Source: an uncultured Acetobacteraceae bacterium (GTDB lineage: Bacteria > Pseudomonadota > Alphaproteobacteria > Acetobacterales > Acetobacteraceae). Taken from it: a DNA stretch of 64,000 bases. The position numbers and the translations under genes are program-made. Every line of letters starts with the position of its first letter. Position 1 is the first letter of the stretch. This document shows positions 1 through 8,948 of this stretch, one piece after another. The notes under the pieces are model-generated. The model made no database searches and had not been told where the DNA came from. It was given only the letters and a program-made list of their open reading frames with translations. The DNA is taken from NCBI GenBank assembly GCA_903924985.1, contig CAIYDT010000046.1, forward strand, positions 17,820 to 81,819, given 5' to 3'.

Positions 1-1
1 C

Positions 2-319
2 GCGGCCTATTCGATCGACGCACACGCGTTTCAACTGACCCGCCGGCGGGCGGCGGAGGAAGCGGAGTCCGGTGCCCCTCCCGGCCCGCTGTCGGCAATG
101 TTCAAATATTACGCAACGGAGTTGAACAAGCGCCGCTACGAAATGCTGCTGGAAGGTGAAGGATTCCAGGGCCTGGGGTGGGAGGGCGAGGGCTTCTCCG
201 ACGACGAACTGCGCTTCACGCGAGAATGGTTGCGCTCCAAGGCCAATTCGATCGAGGGTGGAACGTCCGAGATCCAACTCAACATCATTGCCAAGCGCGT
301 GCTTGGCCTGCCGGATTAA
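2..319 (+). CDS. acyl-CoA dehydrogenase, C-terminal fragment (cut by window edge)
   Basis: This is the last 105 residues of an acyl-CoA dehydrogenase; the reading frame is open from the first bases, so the 5' part lies outside the window. The C-terminal helix ends in the family hallmark EGGTSEIQLNIIAKRVLGLP, which packs near the FAD and substrate of the neighbouring subunit. The next gene starts five bases after the stop codon and is a second acyl-CoA dehydrogenase, so the two probably form one transcription unit. Paired acd genes of this kind often encode alpha2beta2 heterotetramers (the FadE28/29 type); that arrangement is inferred from context. The natural substrate cannot be read from this fragment. 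Confidence 0.9.
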   Translation, partial: AAYSIDAHAFQLTRRRAAEEAESGAPPGPLSAMFKYYATELNKRRYEMLLEGEGFQGLGWEGEGFSDDELRFTREWLRSKANSIEGGTSEIQLNIIAKRVLGLPD

Positions 320-324
320 CGCCC

Positions 325-1455
325 ATGGCACTGGTATTGAACGAAGAAACCCGCATGGTGCGGGACACCGCGCTGGAATTCTTCCGCGAACGCTCCCCCA
401 TCACCGCGCTACGCAAGCTGCGGGACGACAACGATGCGGACGGGTTCGACCGTGGGCTGTGGCGGCAGATGGCGGAACTCGGCTGGACCGGGTTTCTGGT
501 GTCGGAGGATCACGGCGGGTCCGCCTTCGGCGTCACCGGCCTGGGTCAGGTGATGGAGGCCGCGGGGCGGACTTTGGCCGCCACGCCATTGCTGTCGACC
601 GCGCTGCTGGGGGCTGGTCTTTTGGACCTCGCTGGATCGGCGGATCAGAAGGACGAGCATCTGCCGCCTCTGGTCGCGGGCGAACGGCTGTTCGCACTGG
701 CGCTGGAGGAAACCTCCCGTCACGCACCGCACCATATTGCCACCACGGCGGTGAGACACGGCGACGGATACCGGCTAACCGGCCAAAAACGCTTTGTGCT
801 GGATGGTCACATCGCCGACGTGTTGATCGTTGCTGCCCGTACCAGCGGCACGGTCGACGATCATGACGGCATCACGCTGTTCCTCGTCGCCGGCGACGCG
901 TCCGGCGTAACCCGCACCCGCACCATCATGGTGGACAGCCGCAACGCTGCACTGGTGAATCTGGACGGAGCACCGGCCGAGCCCCTGGGGCCGGTTGGGG
1001 GCGGCGCCGACTTGTTGGACAACGTGCTGGACCGCGCCCGTGCCTGCCTTGCAGCCGAAATGCTCGGCAGTTCGGCGGAGGCGTTCGAGCGGGCGGTGCA
1101 ATACCTGAAAGACCGGAAACAGTTCGGCGTGCAGATCGGAACGTTCCAGGCCTTGAAGCACCGCGCGGCGCAGATGTTCTGCGAAATTGAGGTGACCCGC
1201 TCGGCGGTCGTTGCCGCACTGTCAGCCCTGGACGACCATGCCAACGATGCGGCGGCGCTGGCTAGTTTGGCCAAAGCCAAAGCCAATGACACGATCTATC
1301 TGTGCGGTAACGAAGGCGTACAGATGCACGGCGGCATCGGCATGACTGACGAGCACGAGATCGGGTTCTTCATGAAGCGGGCGCGGGTAGCGCAGGCGAC
1401 GTTCGGGGACGCGGCGTTTCACCGCGATCGGTACGGAAGGTTAATGGGATATTGA
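325..1455 (+). CDS. acyl-CoA dehydrogenase family protein
   Basis: A 376-residue acyl-CoA dehydrogenase that would oxidise an acyl-CoA to the 2-enoyl-CoA and pass electrons to ETF. The N-terminal helical domain begins MALVLNEETRMVRD, the middle beta domain holds GYRLTGQKRFVLDG, and the C-terminal helical domain has KDRKQFGVQIGTFQALKHR and QMHGGIGMTDEHE. I chose the ATG five bases after the previous stop; upstream in-frame starts lie inside the previous gene. It is shorter and more divergent than the usual chain-length enzymes, with weak conservation in the catalytic-base region, which fits the partner subunit of a heteromeric enzyme. Its 3' end faces the Fe-S protein gene on the other strand, only 22 bases away. 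Confidence 0.9.
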   Translation: MALVLNEETRMVRDTALEFFRERSPITALRKLRDDNDADGFDRGLWRQMAELGWTGFLVSEDHGGSAFGVTGLGQVMEAAGRTLAATPLLSTALLGAGLLDLAGSADQKDEHLPPLVAGERLFALALEETSRHAPHHIATTAVRHGDGYRLTGQKRFVLDGHIADVLIVAARTSGTVDDHDGITLFLVAGDASGVTRTRTIMVDSRNAALVNLDGAPAEPLGPVGGGADLLDNVLDRARACLAAEMLGSSAEAFERAVQYLKDRKQFGVQIGTFQALKHRAAQMFCEIEVTRSAVVAALSALDDHANDAAALASLAKAKANDTIYLCGNEGVQMHGGIGMTDEHEIGFFMKRARVAQATFGDAAFHRDRYGRLMGY

Positions 1456-1477
1456 CGGAAAATCCATCATGACCGGG

Positions 1478-2809
1478 TCAAGCCGAGGATGACGCGTGGG
1501 AGGGTGGTGGTGCCTTCCCCCCAAACATATCCGCCATCACGACCTCTCGCACCATGTCGATATCCATCCCATGTGCCGCGATCATATCGGCGGTGTCGGC
1601 CAGGATCGCGTCCACGTTGCCCATCAAACTTAGCCGCTTGTAGACGTCGGGAATGTGGATCCCCATCGCCTCCCCGATCAGTTCCATGAAGTTCAGCAGT
1701 TCGAACGACACGTCCTTCTGGTAATGTACCAGATCGCGGTGGCAGCCGTGGAACACCGATGCGAATGTCGTCACGCCGGCTGCCAATGCCGCCGCGAACT
1801 CCCGTTGTTGCAGCTCCTTCTTGAATTGGGGCAGCACGTTCAGGTGCACCGATTGGGTACTCACGATCGGCACGTCCAGCTCCACCACTTCCAGTTCCGG
1901 AATGGCACGCAGCACCGCCTTTACCGCCGCCATGACGCGAGGTAGGGCGGACCGCTCCTGCAACGCCACGCGCTTGCTCACGGGATGCACGAACAATGCC
2001 CGCAAATCCTCCAGCCGCTCGGCGAAGAATTCCGCGATGGGGGCGATGTCGAACGGGGTCGCGCCATACGACTCCTTGTAGGCCGGCAGCGCGACCTCCC
2101 CGATCTGGATCTGGCAGCTCGGGCACCATGCGACGACCTTGGAGGCCCCTGCCCGGCCGAGGCGCTCGATGGTGTTGTAGCCGACGCGGCCGGCGGTTTT
2201 GGCGTCTCCCTGTTTGAACTGCTGGATGCCGCAGCAGGTGGCGTTGCCGCCCATCACCTCATATGAAACGTTCAGTGCGTCCAGCACATCCAGCACCAGC
2301 AGCGCGATATGCGGTGTCTTGACCACATTGCAGCCGGTGTAGAATACAAGGTCCGGCGTGCCTTCGTACTCTCCCGCCGGCTTCAACGGCGGGTTCAGCC
2401 GAGCCAACATGTCGGGCGCCAATTGCAGGCGGGAGATCACCCTCGTTCCGCGACTCATATTGTTGAAATAGGCGTTGCCCGCTTTCCGCACCGCCGCGCC
2501 GCCTTGCTTACCCTTCACCGCGATGCGCGCGAGATTCACCATCAGGCGCGGATTGATGCCGTAATCGCAGGCCGGGATGCATTTGCCGCTGTTGGAGCAC
2601 ACCGTGGCCCAGCGCTCCGCTCCCGATGTTCCCTCTCCGCCCCGCAGCAAGTCCAAAACGCCGCCGATCAACGCCGGAGAATCCGAGGTATCCACGCCGG
2701 CCGGTTCGGTCATCGGGCAGGCCTCGGCGCATTTGCCGCAGCGCGTGCAGGCATCGAGGATATGGTCCGTTTGCGATTTCAGCACGTCGGTGAACGACAC
2801 TCCGGCCAT
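1478..2809 (-). CDS. (Fe-S)-binding protein with two ferredoxin-type motifs and CCG domains
   Basis: A 443-residue soluble redox protein of the GlpC/HdrD/DsrK-like class. A CTRCGKCAEACP motif near residue 22 should ligate a [4Fe-4S] cluster. A second motif near residue 71, CSNSGKCIPACDYG, has Ser where the second Cys is expected. The C-terminal half has cysteine-rich CCG-type segments (FYTGCN, NATCCGIQQF, WCPSCQ, FHGCHRD) that in heterodisulfide-reductase-type proteins bind a catalytic cluster. No membrane segment is seen. It is the last gene of a five-gene unit with a ThDP enzyme, an enoyl-CoA hydratase and two MFS carriers, starting 28 bases after the MFS stop. It probably carries electrons for oxidation of the transported acid, but the partner is unknown. 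Confidence 0.85.
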   Translation of the reverse strand: MAGVSFTDVLKSQTDHILDACTRCGKCAEACPMTEPAGVDTSDSPALIGGVLDLLRGGEGTSGAERWATVCSNSGKCIPACDYGINPRLMVNLARIAVKGKQGGAAVRKAGNAYFNNMSRGTRVISRLQLAPDMLARLNPPLKPAGEYEGTPDLVFYTGCNVVKTPHIALLVLDVLDALNVSYEVMGGNATCCGIQQFKQGDAKTAGRVGYNTIERLGRAGASKVVAWCPSCQIQIGEVALPAYKESYGATPFDIAPIAEFFAERLEDLRALFVHPVSKRVALQERSALPRVMAAVKAVLRAIPELEVVELDVPIVSTQSVHLNVLPQFKKELQQREFAAALAAGVTTFASVFHGCHRDLVHYQKDVSFELLNFMELIGEAMGIHIPDVYKRLSLMGNVDAILADTADMIAAHGMDIDMVREVVMADMFGGKAPPPSHASSSA

Positions 2810-2836
2810 TGCCTGCCTCCCGTTGATACAAGCAAC

Positions 2837-4015
2837 CTAAGTCCGCTTGCGCCGCCACAGCAAGTTTATCCCCACGAACAGCGCCGGCACGCCGCACACG
2901 GCGAAGCCCAACCCGTAGCTACCGGTCCAATGCAGCAGCGCCGCGTAGACCAGCGGGCACGCCAGCGACCCCATCTGGCCGAACGACAACACGCCGCCGG
3001 TGGCGGAACCCACCATGCCCTCCGGCGCCAACCGAGCGGTTTCGGACAGCAAAATACCGTGCCAGGACAAAGCAGTGGCGCTCAGGACCCAGGCGACGGC
3101 CTCGATCGCTACCACGGGCCAGGCGCTGGTAAAAAACGCCATCGCCAGCGCGGCGGCGGCCATGCCCAGCGCCAACCAGGCCATCATCGACCGAGCGGAC
3201 AGATGGAAGCTGCCGAGCCAGGACCACAGCACCCGGCAGGGAATGGCTACCATCACCGCGGCCGAGAAGATGTAGCCCGCCGTTACCAGATCGTAGCCCA
3301 GCTGCGTCATGTAGATGACGAAATAACCGCTCATGATGGATTGCATGCCGTTGAAGGCGAAGCAGGCATAGGCGAGGCCTCGCAACGACGGAGTGGTTAT
3401 CACCGCCCGCATCGTTACGGCGAAATCCCCCAGCCGGAAGGCACGCGAGGGCAGCCGGTCAGCGTCGAAACGAGCGCGCAGCGGCTGCAGGACGAAGATA
3501 AACACGAAGCAGGCTGCGGCCGCGACCAGCATGGTGCCCTTCCAACCCAGCCATCCCGCCGCGGTCGGTGCCAGCGATCCCCCCAGCAGCATGCCGATCG
3601 GCACCGCCGTCTGCTTCACGGAAAACACAATGGGCGCCAGCCTCGGCGGCGACCAACGGCCAAGCAACTGCGACGACGCGGGGGTAGCGCAGGCGGCACC
3701 CGTCGCGCCGATCACCGCCAGCAGGATGAAGGCCAGCGGAGAGCCCTGGACGGCGATCGTCATCCCCAGCGCCATCGACAGCAGCGCGATTTGGCTCATG
3801 CGCAGTGGCCCGTGCCGGAGGATAAAACTGCCGCAGCCCATCTGCCCCACCAGCGCGAAGCACGCCGTCAGGCCGAAATAGAAACCGGCCATGGCGGGGC
3901 TGACATGCAGATCCACAATAATCAGCGGCGCCAACACCGCCGGAATCACCTGACTGGTGGACAGCAGGATTTGGTGGAAGAACGTCGCGGCCAAAGCGAG
4001 CAGCAGAACGCGCAC
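2837..4015 (-). CDS. MFS transporter (first of two tandem paralogues)
   Basis: A 392-residue, 12-helix major facilitator. The longest open frame reaches further upstream but runs antiframe into the preceding gene, so I place the start at the GTG one base after the TGA of the upstream paralogue. This gives VRVLLLALAATFF, a first membrane helix, and the same 392-residue length as the paralogue. Shared signatures include QVIPAVLAPLII, GQMGCGSFILRHGPLRMSQ, SSQLLGRWSPPRLAPIVFS and LSWHGILLSETARLAPEGM. MFS carriers beside acyl-CoA or ThDP enzymes often import carboxylates. The tight packing with its neighbours supports co-transcription and perhaps a shared substrate range. Confidence 0.9.
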   Translation of the reverse strand: MRVLLLALAATFFHQILLSTSQVIPAVLAPLIIVDLHVSPAMAGFYFGLTACFALVGQMGCGSFILRHGPLRMSQIALLSMALGMTIAVQGSPLAFILLAVIGATGAACATPASSQLLGRWSPPRLAPIVFSVKQTAVPIGMLLGGSLAPTAAGWLGWKGTMLVAAAACFVFIFVLQPLRARFDADRLPSRAFRLGDFAVTMRAVITTPSLRGLAYACFAFNGMQSIMSGYFVIYMTQLGYDLVTAGYIFSAAVMVAIPCRVLWSWLGSFHLSARSMMAWLALGMAAAALAMAFFTSAWPVVAIEAVAWVLSATALSWHGILLSETARLAPEGMVGSATGGVLSFGQMGSLACPLVYAALLHWTGSYGLGFAVCGVPALFVGINLLWRRKRT

Positions 4016-4016
4016 T

Positions 4017-5195
4017 TCAGGCCGTCTTGTGCCGTAACAGACTAATCCCCACGAACAGGCTCGGCAGGCCGCAGACCACGAAACCCAGCCCGTAGCTGCC
4101 AGTCGCACGCAGCAGGCCGGCATAAACCAGCGGCCCCAGCAGCGCACCCATTTGACCAAACGACAGGACGCCTCCGGTCACCGGCCCGGTCATACCTACG
4201 GGCGCGAGGCGGGCCGTCTCCGACAGCAGGATGCCGTGCCAGGATAACGCCGTTGCGCTGAGGACGATCGACACCAGCCCAATCGCCGCCAAGGGCCAAT
4301 GCGCGTTGAAGAAGCCCAGCCCGGTGCCACTGATCGCGATGCCCAGCGCAATGCCCGCCATGACCAGACGCGGCGCGACGTGGAAGCTGCCCAGCCAGCC
4401 CCACAGGATGCGGCCGGGGATGGCAACCGCAATCGCGGCCGAGAAAATGTAGCCGGCGGCGACCAGATCGTAACCGATGCTGGTGAGGTAGATGACGAAA
4501 TACGACGTCATCACCTGCTGCATGCCATTGAAGGCGAAGCTGGCATAGGACAGGCCCCTCAGGCCGGGGTCCTGGACCACCGACCGCAGCGTAGAGGGGA
4601 AATCGGACATCCTGAAGCGGCGCCCGGGCGAAAGGTCGATATCGAAGAACCGCCGCAACGGCTGCAGCAACAGCACGAACACCAGGCAGGCCCCGGCACT
4701 GACCATCACCGTCCCGCGCCAACCCAACGATTGTGCCATCGTCGGACCGAACGCGCCCCCCAGCAGCAGCCCCATCGGCACCCCGGTTTGGCGGATGGAA
4801 AACATCAGCGGCGCCAGCCTCGGCGGCGACATCTTGCCCAGGAGCTGGGAGCTGGTGGGGGTGGAAATAGCCGCACCGCTGCCGCCGATCAGCGCCGAAA
4901 GAAGAAAAAACGCCTTCCAGCCGCCAGTCATGCAGAGCATGCCAACCGCCAGCATGAACAGCGCCACCTGGCTCAAGCGCAGCGGGCCGTAGCGCATGAT
5001 GAAACTGCCGCAGCCCATTTGCGCCAAAAGCGCGAACACTGAGGTCAAGCCGAAATAAATTCCCACCCAAGATGGGTCGTACGCCAGTTCGGCGATGATC
5101 AACGGCGCCAGCACCGCCGGCAGCACCTTACCGATACTGACGAAGGTCTGCTGTAGGAAACTTGACCCCAGCGCGATGAGCAGCAGGCGGTTCAC
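4017..5195 (-). CDS. MFS transporter (second of two tandem paralogues)
   Basis: A 392-residue, 12-helix MFS permease that is clearly paralogous to the next gene downstream. Both share a first-helix context followed by PAVLAPLII, MGCGSFIMRYGPLRLSQ, SPPRLAPLMFS and SATALSWHGILLSETARLAP. The start is a GTG that overlaps the TGA of the enoyl-CoA hydratase (GTGA), giving VNRLLLIALGSSFLQQ. The upstream in-frame ATG lies in a frame antagonistic to the hydratase and is not credible. Translational coupling to the hydratase gene suggests uptake of the compound degraded by the upstream enzymes; that link is inferred from context. Confidence 0.9.
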   Translation of the reverse strand: MNRLLLIALGSSFLQQTFVSIGKVLPAVLAPLIIAELAYDPSWVGIYFGLTSVFALLAQMGCGSFIMRYGPLRLSQVALFMLAVGMLCMTGGWKAFFLLSALIGGSGAAISTPTSSQLLGKMSPPRLAPLMFSIRQTGVPMGLLLGGAFGPTMAQSLGWRGTVMVSAGACLVFVLLLQPLRRFFDIDLSPGRRFRMSDFPSTLRSVVQDPGLRGLSYASFAFNGMQQVMTSYFVIYLTSIGYDLVAAGYIFSAAIAVAIPGRILWGWLGSFHVAPRLVMAGIALGIAISGTGLGFFNAHWPLAAIGLVSIVLSATALSWHGILLSETARLAPVGMTGPVTGGVLSFGQMGALLGPLVYAGLLRATGSYGLGFVVCGLPSLFVGISLLRHKTA

Positions 5196-5986
5196 CGCCC
5201 GCTGAACACCGGCGCCCGTTTCTCCACGAAGGCTTTGGCCGCTTCGGCGTGGTCCGCGGTTTCCCGGCAACGCAGCATGCCCTGGGCCTCGGAATCCAGC
5301 GTATCGGCAAGGGAGCCTTCTTCGGCGGCTTTCATGTTGCGCTTGATGTAGCGCCACGCCATGCGGGGGCCATTGGCGAATTTGGTTGCCAGTTCCATCG
5401 TTTCAGCTTCCAGCCGGTCGTCCGGCACGACACGGCTGGCGAGGCCGAGTCTTTCCAGGCGGGCACTGGTGAGGATTTCGGAGGTGAAATACAGCTCGCG
5501 CGCGAAGGCAGGCCCGACGATGCGGGTGAGAAAATAGCTGCCGCCATAGTCGCCCGATAGCCCGACCTTGGCGAACGCCGCCGTCATGCGGGCGCTTTCG
5601 GCCACGATCCGCATGTCGCAGGCCAGGGCCAGCGACATCCCAGCGCCGGCCGCGACGCCGTTGACCATGGCGATGGTGGGTTTGGGCATCTCGTGCAGCA
5701 GACGCGAAGCCTCCATCCCCGCCCGCAGCCCGTCGGCGCGCTGCTCCGGCGACAACGTGGACTTGCCGGCGTTCGCCGCCTGCACCGCGACATCTCCGCC
5801 CGAGCAGAAGCCTTTGCCGGCACCGGTCAGGACGACGCAGCCGATGGCGGGATCGGCGGCGTACTCGGCCAGGATACCCGTCAGGCTGCCAATCATGCCG
5901 GAGGTCAACGCGTTCAGACGCTCCGGCCGGTTCAGGGTGACAACGGCCAGGCCGTTGTCCACCCGCGTCAGGATTTCGTTGCTCAT
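5192..5986 (-). CDS. enoyl-CoA hydratase/isomerase family protein
   Basis: A 264-residue crotonase-fold enzyme. The oxyanion-hole segments are GFCSGGDV near residue 60 and NGVAAGAGMSLALACD near residue 108; they stabilise the thioester enolate. The expected Glu/Asp pair is not obvious at the second active-site position (AKVGLSGDYGGSYF carries Asp/Gly rather than Glu), so hydratase, isomerase and hydrolase activities all remain possible. The ATG shares its A with the TGA of the upstream ThDP gene (TGATG); the in-frame TTG one codon earlier is less likely. It is the second gene of the five-gene minus-strand operon. Confidence 0.9.
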   Translation of the reverse strand: MSNEILTRVDNGLAVVTLNRPERLNALTSGMIGSLTGILAEYAADPAIGCVVLTGAGKGFCSGGDVAVQAANAGKSTLSPEQRADGLRAGMEASRLLHEMPKPTIAMVNGVAAGAGMSLALACDMRIVAESARMTAAFAKVGLSGDYGGSYFLTRIVGPAFARELYFTSEILTSARLERLGLASRVVPDDRLEAETMELATKFANGPRMAWRYIKRNMKAAEEGSLADTLDSEAQGMLRCRETADHAEAAKAFVEKRAPVFSGR

Positions 5987-7641
5987 CAATGGTCTGCCCG
6001 GCCACCGCGGTGGGAGAACGCGGTTTCCGCCGACGTCATGAATTCCAGCAGGCAGGCGTGGCCTTCTTCGGTTTTGCGTTTGGCGCGCAGGATGGCGTTT
6101 CCGACGTCGTTGGGGTCGGAAACGCGCTCGCTCCAGCCGCCCAGGGTCTTCGCCAGGTCGGCATAATTCCCGCCGAGGTCGCGAGCCTGGTGCACGTCGT
6201 GCGACAGTTTCATGTGCGGTATTTCGATTGCCATGGTGTTGTTGTTCAGCACGATGGTCAGGATCGGGATGCCGGCGCGCACGGCCGTTTCGAAGTCGAG
6301 GCCAACCATGCCGAACGCCGCGTCGCCCATGAAGTTGACGCAGAATTTGTCCGGAGCCGCCACCTTGGCGCCGATCGCCAGACCCAAACCGGTACCAAGC
6401 TGATGGGATTTGCCCCAGCCCAAATACCCACGGGGCGTTGTCGCCTTATAGAACGGCAGCAACTGGTCGCGCGGGCTACCGGAATCGTGCGTCACGATGG
6501 CGGTGGCGGGGTCGATCACCCGCATGAACTCGTTCATGACGCGGTATGGCGTCATCGGGGTCTCAGCCGAGTTCAGCTTGGCATGCCAGCGAGCCTCCCA
6601 CGCCGTGCGTTCCGTTGCCAGTTCGGCGGCTGGGTTGCGGTTCAGCAGCTTGCCGACGAGGCGTTCCTTCACCGCGGCAATCAAATGCGACAGCGTCAGG
6701 CGGGCGTCGCCCAGTAGCGCGATTTCGGTCTCGTTGGTTTTGTGCAGGTCACGGGTGTCGTTGGTGGCGTGGATAATGGGCACGCCCTTGGGCAGCGGCG
6801 GGGTGGTCAGCGGGTGATTATTCAGGCCGGTCCCGATGGCGAAGATCAGGTCGGCCTTCGTATACATATACATCTGGCCAGGGCCGTTGAACGTGTTGCC
6901 CCCGGAACCGAGAGCCAGCGCATGATTTTCGGGAAAGGCGCTCTTGCCGTCGACGGTCGTCATGACCGGGGCTTGCAGCAGCTCCGACAGCGCGACCAGT
7001 TCGGCGGACGCCTCGGCGTAGAGCACTCCCTGCCCGGCCAAGATCACCGGGCTGCTCGCCGCCAACAGCCGCTTCGCCGCGTCGTCCACATCGCTCGGGT
7101 TCGGCGCTGAGATGGTCGGCTTGATCGGCGTGTAGTGCAGCACGTCCGTGCCGATTTCCAGATCCACCAGATCGCGCGGTACCTCCACCATCGCCGGGCC
7201 GAGGCGACCGTTCTTCAGTGCCGCGAAGGCCCGCCGCATCACCGCGGGGACCGAGGCCGGCATGCGGATTTCTTCCACCTGCTTGGTGACCGAGGCGTAG
7301 CTGACGTTCGACCGGAACGTGGGGAAAATCTGCGACTGATCGCGCGCCTGGGCCAGCGGCAGGAACAGCACGGGAGAAGAGTCCGAAAACGCCGAAGCGA
7401 TTCCGGCGAACGCGTTCTCAGCCCCCGGGCCGTACTGCATGGCGAACACGCCCGGCGGCTTGCCATTCGTGACCCGGGCATAGCCGTCGGCCATGTGCAC
7501 ACCCACGCGCTCCTGCCGGCAAATGACCGGGCGGATGCCGCCGGCGACCGCGTTTTCGATGATGGAGGTCGTGGGGAAGCAGAACAGGGTCGTCGTGCCC
7601 TCCCGCTTCAGGATTTCGACGATGGCATCGGCGGCGCGCAT
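5986..7641 (-). CDS. thiamine-diphosphate enzyme of the acetolactate synthase/oxalyl-CoA decarboxylase type
   Basis: A 551-residue ThDP-dependent enzyme with the three usual modules: N-terminal pyrimidine-binding, central Rossmann and C-terminal pyrophosphate-binding domains. The catalytic Glu that activates ThDP lies in CRQERVGVHMADGYAR near residue 45. The ThDP/Mg motif runs from GDAAFGM to LNNN near residues 445-470. The start is the ATG preceded by GGAGGGG at ideal spacing; the longer open frame upstream is not supported. It heads the operon with the hydratase, two MFS carriers and the Fe-S protein, so a 2-oxoacid decarboxylase or carboligase role in carboxylate breakdown is more likely than isoleucine/valine synthesis. 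No small IlvH-type regulatory subunit is present. Confidence 0.85.
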   Translation of the reverse strand: MRAADAIVEILKREGTTTLFCFPTTSIIENAVAGGIRPVICRQERVGVHMADGYARVTNGKPPGVFAMQYGPGAENAFAGIASAFSDSSPVLFLPLAQARDQSQIFPTFRSNVSYASVTKQVEEIRMPASVPAVMRRAFAALKNGRLGPAMVEVPRDLVDLEIGTDVLHYTPIKPTISAPNPSDVDDAAKRLLAASSPVILAGQGVLYAEASAELVALSELLQAPVMTTVDGKSAFPENHALALGSGGNTFNGPGQMYMYTKADLIFAIGTGLNNHPLTTPPLPKGVPIIHATNDTRDLHKTNETEIALLGDARLTLSHLIAAVKERLVGKLLNRNPAAELATERTAWEARWHAKLNSAETPMTPYRVMNEFMRVIDPATAIVTHDSGSPRDQLLPFYKATTPRGYLGWGKSHQLGTGLGLAIGAKVAAPDKFCVNFMGDAAFGMVGLDFETAVRAGIPILTIVLNNNTMAIEIPHMKLSHDVHQARDLGGNYADLAKTLGGWSERVSDPNDVGNAILRAKRKTEEGHACLLEFMTSAETAFSHRGGRADH

Positions 7642-7775
7642 GGGGGTCCCCTCCGGTGGGTGGTGCTGAGGCGGAGGGTAGGCTCGGGGAATCGGGGGAG
7701 CAAGGTTTGGGGCGACAGGTTTGGGGCGGCACGCCGCACGCGGGGCCGCGTCCAATCGGACTTCATCCCGATCTC

Positions 7776-8936
7776 TCACCCCTCCCCATCCTTCCGAAAC
7801 GGACTCTCCTCCGCCAGCGCCCGCATATCCGCCTGAATCCCGGTCCGTTCCTCCACCAGGAAGTTCGCCACCGCCCGCCGCAACCCCGCATGCGTAATCC
7901 AATGCGCGGAATACGTCGGCTTCGGCATATACCCCCGCTGGATCTTATGCCGCCCCTGAGCCCCCGCCTCCACTCGCTGCAACCCGTGCTCAATCGCCCA
8001 ATCGATCGCTCGGTAGTAGCAAAGTTCGAAGTGCAGAAACGGATAATCCCCACGGCAGCCCCAGTTGCGGCCGTACAGTGCTTCGGACCCCGCCAAATTC
8101 AGCGCGCCCGCCACCGGCACCCCGGCATTCTCGGCGTACATCAGAACGACCTTATGACCGAGCCGCTCGCCTAACAAAGAAAAGAACCGCCGGGTCAGGT
8201 AGGCGCTCCCCCATTTCCGGTCCACGGTCGACTGGTAGAACCGATAGAACGCATCCCAATGCGCCTCGGTAATATCCGGCCCGGACAGAGCATGAAACGT
8301 CAACCCGCAAGCATTGGCATCCCGCCGTTCCCGCCGCAGCACTTTGCGCTTGCGGGATGACAGAGCGCTCAGGAACCCCTCGAAATCGGCGTAACCCTGA
8401 TTCTCCCAATGGAATTGCATTCCCAGGCGTTGCAACCATCCAGCCTCGCCTAATGCCTCCCATTCGGAGGCAGTACAAAACGTCACATGCACCGACGACA
8501 TGTCCAGAGATGAGCAAGCCTGCTCGAAAGCTCCCGCCAGCGTCGCCACTGACACCCCCGTCCCCGGCCGCCGCAACAGCCGGGGCCCCGGCACCGGGCT
8601 GAACGGCACCGCCACCTGCAATTTGGGATAATAGGCCTGACCGGTGCGCTCGATGGCCTGCGCCCAGCCATGGTCGAACACGTATTCGCCGTAGCTGTGG
8701 GATTTGGCGTACATCGGGGCCGCCGCCACCACCACGCCATCCGTCGTCCGTAACACCGCGTGTTGCGGCAGCCAGCCGGTGCGGGCATTCGCCGATCCGC
8801 TGTCCTCCAGCGCGCTCAGGAAGGCATGCGACACGAACGGGTTGCCGTCGCCGGCGCAGGCGTCCCAATCCTCGGCCGGGATATCCTTAATCGCCTGGTG
8901 CAATCTCAGCGTGAGCGTGGCGGAACCATCGGGCAT
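7776..8936 (-). CDS. GNAT-fold protein of the DUF482 (peptidogalycan biosynthesis) family
   Basis: A 386-residue protein of the DUF482/FemAB-like GNAT superfamily, common in Alphaproteobacteria. Recognisable stretches are AGDGNPFVSHAFLSALEDSGSA near the N-terminus, SSRKRKVLRRERR near residue 190, and GVPVAGALNLAGSEALYGRNWG with HFELCYYRAIDWAIEHGLQRVEAGAQG in the C-terminal acyltransferase-like half. The reaction catalysed is not established. I use the ATG at 8936, because the earlier in-frame TTG has no better ribosome site. It lies 12 bases after the RidA stop and is almost certainly co-transcribed with it. Confidence 0.85.
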   Translation of the reverse strand: MPDGSATLTLRLHQAIKDIPAEDWDACAGDGNPFVSHAFLSALEDSGSANARTGWLPQHAVLRTTDGVVVAAAPMYAKSHSYGEYVFDHGWAQAIERTGQAYYPKLQVAVPFSPVPGPRLLRRPGTGVSVATLAGAFEQACSSLDMSSVHVTFCTASEWEALGEAGWLQRLGMQFHWENQGYADFEGFLSALSSRKRKVLRRERRDANACGLTFHALSGPDITEAHWDAFYRFYQSTVDRKWGSAYLTRRFFSLLGERLGHKVVLMYAENAGVPVAGALNLAGSEALYGRNWGCRGDYPFLHFELCYYRAIDWAIEHGLQRVEAGAQGRHKIQRGYMPKPTYSAHWITHAGLRRAVANFLVEERTGIQADMRALAEESPFRKDGEG

Positions 8937-8948
8937 TTTCCCCAAACC

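Noticed and set aside
2309..4045. A 578-codon plus-strand frame
   Set aside because: It is the complement of the MFS and Fe-S genes and is rich in Arg/Gln/His, as expected for an antisense frame in GC-rich DNA.
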